Shown piece by piece: positions 54,886 through 64,000 of a DNA stretch of 64,000 nucleotides. The notes below the pieces were generated by a model. That model saw only the letters and a list, made by a program, of their open reading frames with translations, did no database searches and had not been told where the DNA came from. Origin of the DNA: Trichobilharzia regenti (Eukaryota; Platyhelminthes; Trematoda; Strigeidida; Schistosomatidae). Within the stretch, counting starts at the first letter, position 1, and each line of letters starts with the position of its first letter. The stretch spans positions 144,909,632-144,973,631 of the forward strand of contig OX235270.1 in the NCBI GenBank assembly GCA_944472135.2, read 5' to 3'. Both the position numbers and the translations under genes were made by a program.

Positions 54886-56165
54886 TCATTGTAAGATTCT
54901 CACGGGAGTCTCAAGTGTGGCTAACAGGTTCCGGCGTTTGCGTTTACTTCTATGTAATTTACGGATTTCTTGGTTTTCCCCAAAGGAGCAGTGTTTCCGA
55001 AACTTTGGGACAGACCAAGGGGTGAAAGGTTCAGTTACCTGGGGGTAAAGTTGTTTAAATTGGTTCAATGTGGCTTCTACTTGGGACTCTGGGTTGATAC
55101 ACCAGTTTACTGAGTTGGCTGCTGAGACGATTGCATTTATATCAGCTTTCCAAACGTTTGGTCGAGCTGGGTGTTTGGCCCTTTCTGCCTTTGCTGTGAA
55201 CTTTAAAGTGAGTACAGCATGGTCACTTCTTCCCAACGGAGGAAGATGTTGTAAGAGATCCACATTCCCACCATGGGGAAATAATGGGTCCAGAGTTGAA
55301 GAGGAGTGCTGTTAGTCATAGCGCGTGGGCCTAATGACATGCTAGACTAAGGCAAGCGAAATGCTACATTGCAGCAGTTAGGGTCAATGGAGTTGTCTGA
55401 AGATGGCGTTGTAGGGCTTGTCCACTCAACTGTTGGGGCATTGAAGTCGTCGACTAACAGACTCCGATATTTCGATGTCTCTATTAAGAAGTCATCTGCA
55501 CTGCAGTCAGGACTGCGGTATATAGCAGTGAGATCAATATCTTAGCCTATGCGTTTAATTCTGCAGTGTAGAAGTTCGCACGATTCACCTTCGTGAGAGA
55601 GTGCTTCGACGCTACGCACGGTTGAGCATTTCATGAGGTAGATGACTACACCACCTCCTTTGTGGCTTAGTCGGTCCACCCTATGAGCCTTGAAGTTTGG
55701 CAGGTTAACTTCGTCATCTGTGATATCGGGTGTGAGTAATACCTGTGTGATGTTAATTACACCCGGATTTCAAGGTTAGTCATATTACCCAGCTAAGTCC
55801 GTTTGTTCAACAGGCTACAGGCGTTTGTGTAGCACACTGTCAATTCCGTTTGGTGCCTACGCGGCCTACCCGAAGAGGTCTCGGGATCATCAAACTTCAA
55901 AGTTTGACCGCCCGGAAGTCCTTAATCTTAAGGTTCTTAGCCGTTTCAGCGTCGTTCCCTTAATTCTAGGACCTTAGACTGTCTTTTGACACTGGGCGCT
56001 ACGTATAAATCCGCACGAATATACATGCCTGATCCTTTAAAAGTTTGGGAGTTTCTTAGAATGCCATCCCTCTCTTCTTTGGAGCTGAGTAAGACCTTGA
56101 GGTGTAACGGCTGATTTACTGTCGATTCAGGCTTTCGGTCAATTCCATGTAATGTGCATGGTTAT
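54886..56165 (-). pseudogene. non-LTR element of another family: ORF1 end and endonuclease
   Basis: In sense order, 56160-55860 is an ORF1-like end (LKDQACIFVRIYT, KNLKIKDFRAVKL) with several stops. 55850-55330 is an endonuclease with QVLLTPDITDDEV, HKGGGVVIYLM, CELLHCRIKRI, LTAIYRSPDCS and DDFNAPTVEW. 55263-54886 is open and starts near LPPLGRSDHAVLTLKF, the SDH active-site motif, and then the linker. The amino acid sequence is closer in style to CR1-like SR1 elements than to copies F, G and H; that placing is tentative. No reverse transcriptase remains. Confidence 0.65.
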
Positions 56166-56169
56166 GCCT

Positions 56170-57025
56170 GATACTGTTGATAATAATAATAATATATATT
56201 CTCATTTTTTACATGAGGGTCGCCAGTTTACAGGCATCATCAATTCGATAAGTTACACATAATATTAATAAGCATATTTAGTTAAGATAATATAATAAGG
56301 TACATTTTTTCCCTAGCTATCTCGGCTACACCAATTGTATAGGCATGCATAAATATTGTTTTAATAATAATATAATTCTCCCTGTTTATGCAGGAACATA
56401 CCAATTGTACAGGCATGGATAAGTTATTATATAAATTACACATAACTTAATGTATGATGAATTTACAGTTTGGTTGTTCTCTCTGATATGAGAGTCCGTC
56501 AGAACAGTCTGCTATAAAGTCTGTTTGTGTAGCACATAAAGAGATATAGAAATATTGTCTTCGCATTAACAAAAACCCAGACATCAGATGAATGTAATAC
56601 AAATATCTGGGAAAAATAAAGCTTGAAGTCAATTCTCTCATATAACTTTGTTGTGAACAGCACCCTTGGCTCAAAGTTTATTGATGTATTATGTTGAGAT
56701 CAGTGATACATTTATTCCATTCTTTCAGCAGTCTCATCGTAGTTTTATAACAGGAAAGAAATTTGATTGTGAAGGCGAAAACTAGATAAGGTCATGTTGG
56801 GTTGTTTTACTGCATCAAATGGTGCCGAGGTCGATTCCAGAATTCTCCATTTGCGCCATTTGTGTCTGCATGGGGGACTGTACTCGTAAGTTGAGTAAGA
56901 TGTTGGGAAACTGTTTGAAAACCAGTTGCTTCTTCGTTTCAGATCATGAATGCTAATTTACAGCATGTTCGCCAGCGTCTTCAAATGGTAGAATTGGATC
57001 GTTCCTGGAATTCGAGTGGTTATGA
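56170..57025 (-). mobile_element. CR1 3' UTR of the G type, 5'-truncated
   Basis: 56390-57020 is the reverse complement of 39120-39770. The UTR hairpin is at 56576-56611. Three terminal modules follow in series with TACAGGCA at 56408, TATAGGCA at 56338 and TACAGGCA at 56229; the last ends in an (ATT)n tail. No coding part is present. Confidence 0.75.
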
Positions 57026-57111
57026 GATAAAAGGTTTAGAATTAATCATAAAAGTTAGATAACAGTTCAAAATGCAGAGAAGTACTTTTGTTGTTGGCAG
57101 TAACTATGTAA
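57026..57111 (-). pseudogene. left flank of the locus split by BEL copy D
   Basis: Read on the minus strand across the BEL insertion, the frame that ends at 61100 (ENDLGLVKPF) continues here as YIVTANNKSTSLHFELL and then stops. The product is not recognised. Confidence 0.35.
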
Positions 57112-57116
57112 AAGGG

Positions 57117-57483
57117 TGTAAGTCAAGTCTCATAAACCATTAATGCCCAGCTCTTGCTACACTCGGGCCCACGCTGTTCCTTTGAGATTTCAGAAACGCT
57201 TAGTTATAACGGACGAAAAAGCCAAAACACCGATCTGCCGCTTGTTATTTGTTTATTGTTACACCAACATATAAAAGGAATAACTGAACTAAGCAAACTA
57301 AGGTCTGAAAACAAATATTACAATAATAAATCTCTGTATTACTTCTGACGATGTTTCAATCTTCTTTCTGAACAGCGACCGATGAGACGATGACTATCGT
57401 ATTGATGCTTCCGCGAAAATTCGGGAAGTTGATTTTGAGCAAACAACCATGAATTGATCGTTCAATCTTCAACTCCATTGACA
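57117..57483 (-). repeat. 3' LTR of BEL copy D
   Basis: It matches 60729-61094 almost exactly. Its CA end is changed (TGTAAG on the plus strand). The inverted repeat AAAAAAGGG and CCCTTTTTT lies next to it at 57493-57517. Confidence 0.9.
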
Positions 57484-58187
57484 CTCCCCGGCAAAAAAGG
57501 GATCCAACCCTTTTTTCCTTCACGACCAATGCACGTTGACTTGGATGCCATTGCGAGAACCTGGGTCACACCGACAGAGCTGAAATGGAAAACAAACAGA
57601 AAAGCCAACACACCACAAGCATACCCACAGCACAATCTCACACATCAATGACGACCTGCGCGTCCAGACAGAGACCTCGTCTTGACATCTTGCAACACAA
57701 TCGCCATTTGCTAGAATGACTCTTGCAGAATGCAAAGTGACCATGGCAAGACCTCACGATACTCTACGCACATCCTCTTAATTACCCACTACCAATTACC
57801 ATTGAAATCGCTTGTCACTCATTCTGCCTCAGTTCTAGTAGCGGTGACGTATGCGAGCCTCAGTCGTGTACACTCTTTCTCCCCGGCGTGTCGGATCGCA
57901 GCTAACAATTATCTCCGTGCGCATTTCATTCTCAGCAATAGCCTAGCCTCCCCGGCGTATACGACCCATCTGCTGTCTCTAACATCAATCAATTCATTCA
58001 TGGACGTAGAAGACTCGAAACAACTTCAGAAGTAATCACGACGAAAATTTTAACAAAATTACGCAATAACAACAAGATACGAAAACAAGTAAACACAATG
58101 AATCCAAAAACACCAATTGATATGACACACCACACTTATATACAAACAGTACAAACAACCTCGCCTATCATGTCTTGATTGAATTCC

Positions 58188-58640
58188 TTTGAAGAATTGC
58201 AGGACTTACAACAGTACGCCTGCAACCCTTCACAGGTTGACGATTGTAAGTTGTGGAATGTCCAGACACAAACAAGATTAACCAACAATTACAATAACTG
58301 GAACTCACACAATTATTTAACACAAACATATGTACAATCAACACATCAAATGTTGTGGATTCTGACACGACAAACTACCCTTGAAGAACTGTAGGACTTA
58401 CAGCAGTACGCCTACATTCCCTCTCAGGTTGATGATACAAGTGGAAGTCGTCCGGACACAAACAGAATTACCAACAGATAGATAAAAGATGATATCAATT
58501 CAGTATATACAACATGAACATATGTACAAAATCACACACCAAGCACATTGGACTGCTCATTGATGCGCTACCCTTTGAAGAATTGTAGGACTTACAGCAG
58601 TACGCCTACAACCATTCTCAGGATGACGCCCTAGGTTGGA
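58188..58640 (-). repeat. three copies of the ~190-bp post-gag module (copy D)
   Basis: Blocks begin near 58188, 58379 and 58575. Both spacer types found singly in copies A and B are present here, which identifies this as the fuller arrangement. Confidence 0.7.
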
Positions 58641-60586
58641 AAATCGTCGCAGAGTTCATTTGCTGACTTCCTTCTATCGTCTATATCCTCAAATCTGAAC
58701 GGCAACACGCCCATGTCATTGTATCGTAGAATATAGATGACCAACAAACACACGACATATCTCATCAACCAAGTATAGAAACAGAGTAATTTACACCAAA
58801 GATAATAACATTCAAATAGTAACTTGAAACTTGAAATGCCTTTATTCGTGCAAGTCAATTTAACAATTACTCTCTTCTTCACACTTGGCTTATCCTCACC
58901 AAACTGACCATTGATATTCGTCCTTTCAAACGAACTGATACTATCATAGGCATTGCACAAGATACTTGAGTTGATGGGCGTCTTTTTCATTGTGGATGAC
59001 AGCACCAACGACGACTGATTGATATCAGTTGATGAAGTTAGCGGTGGATCAGAAGCTGTTCTTTTTCGGCTTTCAGATAGTTGTCCGACTGCAAGATTAC
59101 CACCACTGCTGTCTTTCACTACTAGTTCGGGTTTAGCACTATCATCTGATGATAGGTGGGCTACATGCTGATCAATTACACTGACTGTCCCACAAGTATG
59201 CACACCTTTTGGAACTGCATCTGCGTTCAATTCTACTTCACGTTGTAGTTGTACAGAACCTTTATTTAACTTAGCAGTAGTAGGCATATCCCTCATCTCA
59301 TCATGATCAACCAAAGACAACTGTGAAGTATCATGATCATTATCACGAATATTCACTTTACCGTCAACTTCATCATTTTCAAACTCTTTAATAACAGAAG
59401 TAGACAATTTTGGTTCCTCCTCACAAATCATTAAAGGTTTTATATCTTCACTCTGACTAGATATACTTTGTAAACTTGTGGAGTCAGAACTGCACTCTGA
59501 AGCAGTAACTCTATTCTGTGACACTCTATTCAACAATGGCTTACCAGTTGCAACTACAGACTTCTTCACAACACCGTTATCGTCACACAATTCGGAGTCA
59601 GGTCTGGAGTTTACATTTAGCTTATCACTGAACTTGCTCACCGGTTCACAGTTCACTTCTGTATGCACCTCTTGCACACGTGTCAAGCACAACCGTGTTT
59701 GTCTTGTATCTTGTAACTTATCTGTTGAGGATGTACTACGAAAGCTGTTACACTCACTAGGTCTATATGCATTACTAGACATCATGGAGCCCTCTCGATA
59801 TCCACCTCTCTGAGGCCCTTTCGTCATCAATGATTGCATTTTGATCTCAGACTGCTCTATTCTAGGGGTGAGATCTAATAGACTGGCGAACTTGCTCATA
59901 GATTCATTGACACTAGTATTTACCAGTTTCAGGATATCATCAAACTTTGGCTCGATACCCTCATCCTCCATACGGGAGCTCATCTTCACCCACTTCCTTT
60001 GCAGTCGAGTAGGTAGACGTCTTGCTATTACTTCTAGTATAAAACTCGAGTTGAGGTCACTCATTCGATTCATCGAAATCATTCCATTCTTGTAAATTAG
60101 CAAATTATCCAAAAACTCAGTGAGTGCCTGGGAGTCATCCTGTAATTGACCACCATTACCCTTAACAGCCTCGAATAATTTCCCTGCGATCATCGAAGGT
60201 CTTCCAAACCTTTGACGTAATATGCTCATAGCCTCATCGTAGCCCTCTTTTGGCTTCATAAACTTACAACACTGTATAGCTCTTGAAGCATCTCCAGTGC
60301 AATATCTCATCAAATACATTAACTTCAATTCATCATTTAATAAAATACCACTCAACATGATCTCAAACTCCTTTACAAATTGTAAATAATCAGCCGGGTT
60401 TCCATCAAAACATCGTGGTTCAAACTTAGGGAGTTTGATGTTCCTATTATCCCTGAACGGCGAAACAGTAACATCAACCATGTCATACTTAACATCAGAC
60501 ACATCGTTACAATTAACAGACAAGTCACCATGACTTACTTTCCTGTTTGCATCCAAGACGCTCTGTCCCTTCTTTGACCCAGGCAT
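58631..60586 (-). CDS. gag: BEL/Pao-like Gag with C-terminal hydrophobic segment, intact (copy D)
   Basis: The product is 651 residues from MPGSKKGQ, the start shared by copies A and C; a longer frame with 22 more codons exists only here. Residues about 49-230 are the DUF1759-like Pao gag core (KLPKFEPRCFDGNPADY, MRYCTGDASRAIQCC, ILRQRFGRPSMI, IARRLPTRLQRKWVK). Residues 230-585 are Ser/Asp/Glu/Lys-rich and lack the CCHC knuckles expected in many gags. A hydrophobic, Cys-rich stretch sits at about 589-620 (LLFECYYLWCKLLCFYTWL and on), followed by 31 charged residues ending DDFPT. A membrane-bound Gag is inferred. No protease or pol follows. It is the only unbroken gag of this family in the window, inside a recent insertion. 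Confidence 0.85.
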   Translation of the reverse strand: MPGSKKGQSVLDANRKVSHGDLSVNCNDVSDVKYDMVDVTVSPFRDNRNIKLPKFEPRCFDGNPADYLQFVKEFEIMLSGILLNDELKLMYLMRYCTGDASRAIQCCKFMKPKEGYDEAMSILRQRFGRPSMIAGKLFEAVKGNGGQLQDDSQALTEFLDNLLIYKNGMISMNRMSDLNSSFILEVIARRLPTRLQRKWVKMSSRMEDEGIEPKFDDILKLVNTSVNESMSKFASLLDLTPRIEQSEIKMQSLMTKGPQRGGYREGSMMSSNAYRPSECNSFRSTSSTDKLQDTRQTRLCLTRVQEVHTEVNCEPVSKFSDKLNVNSRPDSELCDDNGVVKKSVVATGKPLLNRVSQNRVTASECSSDSTSLQSISSQSEDIKPLMICEEEPKLSTSVIKEFENDEVDGKVNIRDNDHDTSQLSLVDHDEMRDMPTTAKLNKGSVQLQREVELNADAVPKGVHTCGTVSVIDQHVAHLSSDDSAKPELVVKDSSGGNLAVGQLSESRKRTASDPPLTSSTDINQSSLVLSSTMKKTPINSSILCNAYDSISSFERTNINGQFGEDKPSVKKRVIVKLTCTNKGISSFKLLFECYYLWCKLLCFYTWLMRYVVCLLVIYILRYNDMGVLPFRFEDIDDRRKSANELCDDFPT

Positions 60587-60728
60587 TGTTGAACTTGACC
60601 CAATTCCAAAAAGTTCCAGATATTGCTTGTTCAAAGAGGACTTGACCGGCACCAGGAAAATGAACGGCGACTATCCAAACTTTCACCAACTGTTTCAATC
60701 CGCCAGATCTGTTTCCATCGTCAGAAAC

Positions 60729-61094
60729 TGTCAATAACGTCTCATAAACCATTAATGCCCAGCTCTTGCTACACTCGGGCCCACGCTGTTCCTTTGAGTT
60801 TCAGAAACGCTTAGTTATAACGGACGAAAAAGCCAAAACACCGATCTGCCGCTTGTTATTTGTTTATTGTTACACCAACATATAAAAGGAATAACTGAAC
60901 TAAGCAAACTAAGGTCTGAAAACAAATATTACAATAATAAATCTCTGTATTACTTCTGACGATGTTTCAATCTTCTTTCTGAACAGCGACCGATGAGACG
61001 ATGACTGTCGTATTGATGCTTCCGCGAAAATTCGGGAAGTTGATTTTGAGCAAACAACCATGAATTGATCGTTCAATCTTCAACTCCATTGACA
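60729..61094 (-). repeat. 5' LTR of BEL copy D
   Basis: It has TGTCA and TGACA ends. The sequence that follows on the sense strand matches the copy C leader (GTTTCTGACGATGGAAACAG). A TGGCGG triplet pair about 25 bases in could be a primer site, but the distance is unusual and I do not assign it. Confidence 0.9.
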
Positions 61095-61099
61095 AAGGG

Positions 61100-61800
61100 C
61101 TTCACCAAGCCAAGGTCATTCTCAAAACTGATCTTGGGATCGAAAGCCGGTGATTACTCCACTTTGTGGGGAATGAGAGACCTGTCAGATAAATCGGGTT
61201 TGCTTGCTGTGGCTTTCTTCCTCTGCAGCGTAGGTTTCTTTCCGTTCTTCGAGGACAGTGTGGCCGTTACGGTGTCATATTCTCGTTTTTCTCAGAAGAC
61301 TACATTACGCCATTCATTGGCCTCCCTCTCGCTGATCGTAGTCGATCGTGTCTGTCCGTTATCCGCCAGTGCGGATGAGGCTTGATCCACAAGCTTCTGG
61401 GAGACTTAAGCTGCGGGTTTCCGACCCCTGATACGCCTTTTCTTCGCGACAGTCTTTCTATTACCGTCACTAGACGGCTTATCCAGTATCGTAGGGGTAG
61501 TATAGACGTCTGGAATGCGGTGGGTGCTCTTCTATGTTAAAGGGCACTCACTTGCTGACACAAACGCTTAAAGAAGGTGTAATGTCTTGACGATGATGCC
61601 AGTCACGTCATTGGTGCATAAGCTGCAGTCGCTCTCCTCCTGTAGTGGAGGACCTCAGCAGTCCAGGAGCTTTGGAGCCCCACTGAGAGCATCAGTGGCT
61701 TCCGTTATACGAAACCTAGTCGTAGTACAGCAGCCATTTGGACATGAAGATTCAAAACATGACCTTATATATGACCTTTATATGAATCAGCGATAATGAA
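61100..61800 (-). pseudogene. coding-like remnant, perhaps non-LTR ORF1, split by BEL copy D
   Basis: The minus strand has readable stretches with a few stops: CSLCTNDVTGIIVKTLHLL near 61640-61580, STHRIPDVYTTPTILDKPSS near 61530, KKRRIRGRKPAA, SALADNGQTRSTTISEREAN and SSKNGKKPTLQRKKATASK near 61230. The composition is basic and Ser/Lys-rich and includes a Cys pair that could belong to a PHD-type finger, as in some CR1 ORF1 proteins. The stretch is richer in GC than its neighbours. A host exon is also possible. I do not assign a function. Confidence 0.4.
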
Positions 61801-62362
61801 AACCAATGAGTGTAGAAAAAAGATAAATATATATCTATAAAGTTACAAAAATTAAACTACCTAGGATTAAATAGACTCAAAACTGAAAACTATACTAACT
61901 TTGATCGAAACAAACTGCTTTAAAGTTAATCTATGGACTTTTGGAGCATGTAACACAACAAAAACCGAAAATAAACAAGAGTCGATGAAAGGCGATAGAT
62001 AGCCGCACACACGGATTTATGGAGAGGCTGAGCACTTCAAGGTCACTTAGGTATACTTTGATTGGTCGATTTTCCTTTGCGTAAACGCTGGGGCTAATAC
62101 GTAGTACATGTTACTGAGGCGGGCTTTGAAATGGTAAGAATAAAAGTCGCATAAACATCACATTTTTCAGCTAAATGGGAAAGGTTAACATTTGTATAAA
62201 TTTTACAGATGTGATATGCATTGGAGCCAATAACAAAAAGAATATTATTAGGTAACTCAATCGAAGGGGTATAAAGTTTGAAGATTTAGTTTTTTTCACT
62301 TTACTGTGAAGGAAACATAGGAGAGGCAGTTGTTTAATATTTGCATTTTGCAGAAGACAAAC
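61801..62362. other. no gene seen
   Basis: The sequence is AT-rich, without a credible frame, repeat module or LTR. It separates the ORF1-like remnant from BEL copy E. Confidence 0.5.
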
Positions 62363-62720
62363 TGTCAGCCACGTCTCATAAACCGTTACTGCGCAGTTCT
62401 TGCTACGCTCGGGATCACGCTGTCCCTTGAAGTTTCTCAGAAACGCTTAGTAATAACGGACGAAGAAACCAAAACACCAGTTGTTGACTGGAGGATTCTT
62501 TATTGTTACACCAACATATAAATCAAGTATGACTAAGGTCTGTGAACAAATATTACAATAATAAATCACAATATTACTTCTGACGGTGTTTTACTCTTCT
62601 TTCTGAACAGCGACCGATGAGACGATGACTGGCAGATTGATCGCCTGCGAGAAATTATGGGGAAGTTGGGTTTGAGCAAACAACCATGAATTGATCGTTT
62701 AATTTTCAACTACATTGACA
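62363..62720 (-). repeat. 3' LTR of BEL copy E
   Basis: It is 358 bp with TGTCA and TTGACA ends. It is diverged from the A and D subtypes at many positions, so it is a third LTR subtype or an older copy. Confidence 0.85.
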
Positions 62721-63402
62721 CTCCTCGCCAAAAAACGGATCCATCCCTTTTTCCATCACGACCAATATACGTTGACTTGGATGACATTGCGAGAACCTGG
62801 GTCACATGGACAAAGATGAAATGGAAAACAAACAGAAAAGCCAACACACCACAAGCATACTCACAGCACAATCTCACACATCAATGACGACCTGCGCCTT
62901 CCAGTTAAAGGCATCCTCTTGCAACACAATCGCCACTTGCTAGAATGACTTGCAGAGTGCAACGTGACCATAGCAGCACCTCACGATACTCTACGCTCAT
63001 CCTCTTATCTACTCACTACCAATTACCACTGAAATCGCTTGTCACTCATTCTGCCTCAATTCTAGTAACGGTGACGTATGCGAGCCTCAGTCGTGTACAC
63101 TCTTTCTCCCCGGCGTGTCGGACCGCAGCTAACAATTATCTCCGTGTGCATTTCATTCTCAGCAATAGCCTCCCCGGCGTATACGACTCATCTGCTGTCT
63201 TTAACATCAATCAATTCATTCATGGACGTAGAAGACTAGAAACAACTTCAGAAGTAATCACGACGAAAATTTTAACAAAATTACGCAATAACAACAAGAT
63301 ACGAAAACAATTGTAAACACAATGAATCCAAAAACACCAATTGATATGACACGCCACACATGTACAGACAGTACACACAAACTCTCAGATCTTGTCTTGA
63401 TG

Positions 63403-63660
63403 GAATTCCTTTGAAGAATTGCAGGACTTACAACAGTACGCCTGCAACCCTTCTCAGCCTGACGATCGTAAGTTGAAGAATGTCCGGACACAAATGAGGT
63501 TAACCAACAATTACATTAATTGGAACCCACTCAATTACTTTACACAAACATATGTACAACCGACACATCAAATGTTGTGGATTCAGCCTTGACGAACTAC
63601 CCTTGAAGAACTGTAGGACTTACAGCAGTACGCCTACAACCCTTCTCAGGATGACGCCCT
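63403..63660 (-). repeat. two copies of the ~190-bp post-gag module (copy E)
   Basis: Blocks start near 63403 and 63598, with the first spacer type of copy D between them (TTGTGGATTC). Confidence 0.65.
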
Positions 63661-63689
63661 AGGTTGGAAAAACGTTGCAGAGCTCGTTT

Positions 63690-64000
63690 GGTGACCTCCT
63701 TCTATCATCTATATCCTCAACTCTGAGCGGTAACACGCCCATGTCATTGTATCGTAGAAATTTGGGCTACCGATATCCATGCTGAAAATTCCATAATTGT
63801 ACCAAAAATACAGTGCGGAATCAAGCTGTAAATAAAAAAATAAATAATTATAGATGACTAACAAACACACGACGTATCTGGTCAACCAAGCGTAGAAACA
63901 GAGTGATTTACACCAAAGATTATAGCATTCAAATAATAATAATTGCTCTATTCCAAAAACAGTACTCATGATACAGCAAGGAATTTTCATCATTCAGTAC
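63690..64000 (-). pseudogene. gag: BEL gag C-terminal part, disrupted (copy E)
   Basis: The hydrophobic segment is recognisable (LLFECYNLWCKSLCFYAWL, RYVVCLLVIY). The frame around it is broken: about 88 bases that other copies lack lie between ATCGTAGAA and TATAGATGAC near 63760-63850. Upstream of the hydrophobic segment the sequence changes at an AATAATAATAAT run near 63935 into sequence not found in other copies. Confidence 0.65.

Larger units (their letters stand above)
57112..61099 (-). mobile_element. BEL gag-only LTR retrotransposon, copy D, complete
   Basis: It comprises LTRs of 367 and 366 bp, an intact gag, three post-gag modules, and the inverted repeat beside the 3' LTR. The five bases AAGGG flank both sides (57112-57116 and 61095-61099), an exact target duplication. 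The LTRs are nearly identical, so it is a recent insertion. Pol is absent, as in all copies here. Confidence 0.92.
62363..64000 (-). mobile_element. BEL gag-only LTR retrotransposon, copy E (3' part)
   Basis: It has a 3' LTR, an imperfect inverted repeat beside it, two post-gag modules and the start of the gag end. The window ends inside gag. It is more diverged than copies A to D and carries extra sequence near 63760-63845 and 63935. Confidence 0.8.

Noticed and set aside
62575..62605. Resemblance of an LTR stretch (GACGGTGTTTTACTCTTC) to a flatworm spliced leader
   Set aside because: The match covers only part of the leader, other LTR copies differ there, it is on the antisense strand, and no donor site follows in the right place.
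1..64000. Hammerhead ribozyme of the schistosome Sm-alpha type, tRNA, rRNA or CRISPR array
   Set aside because: I found no CTGATGAG with GAAA core, no cloverleaf-like A/B box pair, no rRNA sequence and no spaced direct repeats of the CRISPR kind.

Overview
This window is AT-rich eukaryotic DNA made almost wholly of retrotransposons. Codon content, the CR1 and RTE reverse transcriptases and the BEL/Pao and Gypsy families match those of parasitic flatworm genomes. A schistosome or close digenean relative is most likely, but that is inference from family resemblance. I see no convincing host gene, tRNA, rRNA or CRISPR. Most coding regions are broken; the clearest intact frames are one BEL gag and four Gypsy gag-pro frames.

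Layout. 1-3670: BEL-type gag-only LTR element A (minus). 3671-4257: a CR1 scrap and a stray BEL LTR. 4262-6117: broken RTE reverse transcriptase (plus). 6118-9216: BEL element B (minus, 5' end lost). 9216-19076: a head-to-tail array of a Gypsy-type element carrying only gag and protease, period 1958 bp, its left unit broken by a CR1 3' segment. 19077-23259: CR1 copy F (minus), followed by an endonuclease scrap and 1.7 kb of decayed CR1 3' ends. 25863-29816: complete BEL element C (plus), nested in a CR1 3' segment. 30006-39780: CR1 copy G (plus), whose ORF2 is split by 3.7 kb of nested insertions that include a foldback structure. 33964-46351: a 5.82 kb tandem duplication (2.1 units) covering the foldback, a minus-strand CR1 reverse transcriptase and the end of G. 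46352-48050: another CR1 of the D type. 48055-48275: RTE endonuclease scrap. 48276-53700: CR1 copy H (minus), nearly complete. 53700-54590: RTE fragment. 54886-56165: a different non-LTR pseudogene. 56170-57025: 3' end of a G-type CR1 (minus). 57112-61099: full-length BEL element D with an intact 651-residue gag and a 5-bp target duplication. 62363-64000: start of BEL element E.

How the parts relate. The BEL copies all lack pol, and the Gypsy units lack reverse transcriptase, RNase H and integrase. Both families would need enzymes from elsewhere. The CR1 copies encode an RRM-like ORF1 protein and an endonuclease-reverse transcriptase. Their 3' ends, although different in sequence, share a two-hairpin module ending in an (ATT)n or (TA)n tail, plus a second hairpin further up the 3' UTR. 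In both structures the stems change in a paired way between copies, and G-U pairs occur on the element sense strand. This is the most interesting signal in the window, together with the gag-plus-membrane-segment BEL family and the two large tandem arrays.
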